From: an uncultured Solobacterium sp. | Lineage (GTDB): Bacteria; Bacillota_I; Bacilli_A; Erysipelotrichales; Erysipelotrichaceae | Assembly: GCA_905235315.1 (NCBI GenBank) | Contig: CAJOLG010000105.1 | Coordinates: 1-6,418, forward strand | DNA length: 6,418 bases | Direction: 5' to 3' | Part shown: in pieces, positions 6,086 to 6,418 of the stretch | How the letters are laid out: each line of letters begins with the position of its first letter | Numbering within the stretch: position 1 is the first letter of the stretch | Notes under the pieces: generated by a model | Told to the model about the DNA's origin: nothing | The model's input: the letters and a program-made list of their open reading frames with translations, nothing else | The model's database searches: none | Position numbers and translations under genes: made by a program

Positions 6086-6418
6086 ATGGAAAAAAGAAGA
6101 AAAGTTGTCCTTGTCAGCGGAATGAGCGGGGCCGGAAAATCCTCGGCAACCTCCATTCTTGAGGACATGGGCTATCACGTTATTGAAAATTATCCGGTAC
6201 AGCTGCTCAGCCTGCTGGTGGACATTATCGAAAACAGTGTCGACCCGCGGTATGAGTATATTGCGCTTTCCACCAACGCCAATGATTTTCCGGAATTCCT
6301 GCGCGGAATCCGGGGAGAGGGCATTGATGTGCAGGTGCTCTTTCTGGATGCCTCGGATCTCGTTCTGATCCGCCGCTACAAGAGCACGCGGCGCACCCAT
6401 CCGCTTCTCCTCAGCAAT
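6086..6418 (+). CDS. rapZ: RapZ/YvcJ family nucleotide-binding protein, 3' end outside window
   Basis: The first 111 residues are present. They begin MEKRRKVVLVSGMSGAGKSS, with Walker A GMSGAGKS at residues 12-19, followed by LEDMGYHVIENYP, the family's 'ED.GY..(D/E)N.P' signature, and RRYKSTRRTHPL at 96-107, another RapZ hallmark. The family binds GTP/ATP. In enterobacteria RapZ is an RNA-binding adaptor for RNase E that controls glucosamine-6-phosphate synthase; in Bacillus YvcJ lies beside yvcK/glmR and whiA/yvcL. Those genes would be expected beyond base 6418 but are not visible. The full protein is usually about 285-300 residues. The ATG at 6086 is the only reasonable start, because the frame upstream offers no ATG and the homology begins immediately. 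Its Shine-Dalgarno is weak. Confidence 0.93.
   Translation, partial: MEKRRKVVLVSGMSGAGKSSATSILEDMGYHVIENYPVQLLSLLVDIIENSVDPRYEYIALSTNANDFPEFLRGIRGEGIDVQVLFLDASDLVLIRRYKSTRRTHPLLLSN

Noticed and set aside
4253..6400. A 715-codon open frame on the minus strand across the AAA+ gene and rapZ
   Set aside because: It runs antisense to two genes with unmistakable motifs and spans their terminator and promoter. Its protein has no recognisable domain, and its length is a by-product of codon use on the opposite strand.
1..6418. tRNA, rRNA, CRISPR array, insertion sequence or attachment site
   Set aside because: Reading both strands I found no cloverleaf, no regularly spaced repeats, no transposase-like protein and no terminal inverted repeats with target duplications. 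The window looks like core chromosome.

Overview
The window reads as chromosomal DNA of a low-complexity-free, mid-GC (about 55% by eye) member of the Bacillota. A RapZ/YvcJ-family gene, an AddB/RexB-like gene, an XpaC-domain protein, strong GGAGG-type ribosome binding sites and TGn-TATAAT promoters all fit that phylum. A relative of the Erysipelotrichaceae is my best guess, from the general look of the proteins only; the window has no rRNA or other marker that settles it.

Layout. Bases 1-1596 (minus strand) hold the first 532 codons of a long gene whose 3' end lies outside the window. It resembles the B subunit of AddAB/RexAB helicase-nucleases. Bases 1597-1825 are a divergent intergenic region with an inverted repeat, a candidate minus-strand extended -10 and a good plus-strand promoter. 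Bases 1826-2638 encode a 270-residue protein that I do not recognise, closed by a clear hairpin terminator. An extended -10 promoter directly abuts that terminator and drives a tight two-gene operon. Its first gene (2724-3779) encodes a membrane-anchored protein with a C-terminal XpaC-like helical domain. Its second (3785-5974) encodes a 729-residue protein with two AAA+ modules. A second hairpin terminator follows, then another extended -10 site and the first 111 codons of rapZ (6086-6418, running off the window).

The most interesting part is 1826-5974. The operon pairs an XpaC-domain membrane protein, a family better known next to TelA, with a tandem AAA+ protein. The first AAA+ module is Clp-like and has lost its Walker A lysine, Walker B acidic pair and arginine finger. 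The second is a CbxX/CfqX (SpoVK-like) module with every catalytic motif intact. The simplest reading is a membrane-tethered, cytoplasmic ATP-driven remodelling machine in which one ring is structural and the other active; the orphan gene upstream may be an accessory. The function and substrate are not visible in the sequence. The flanking genes are ordinary housekeeping functions: recombination repair on the left, and envelope or central-metabolism regulation on the right.
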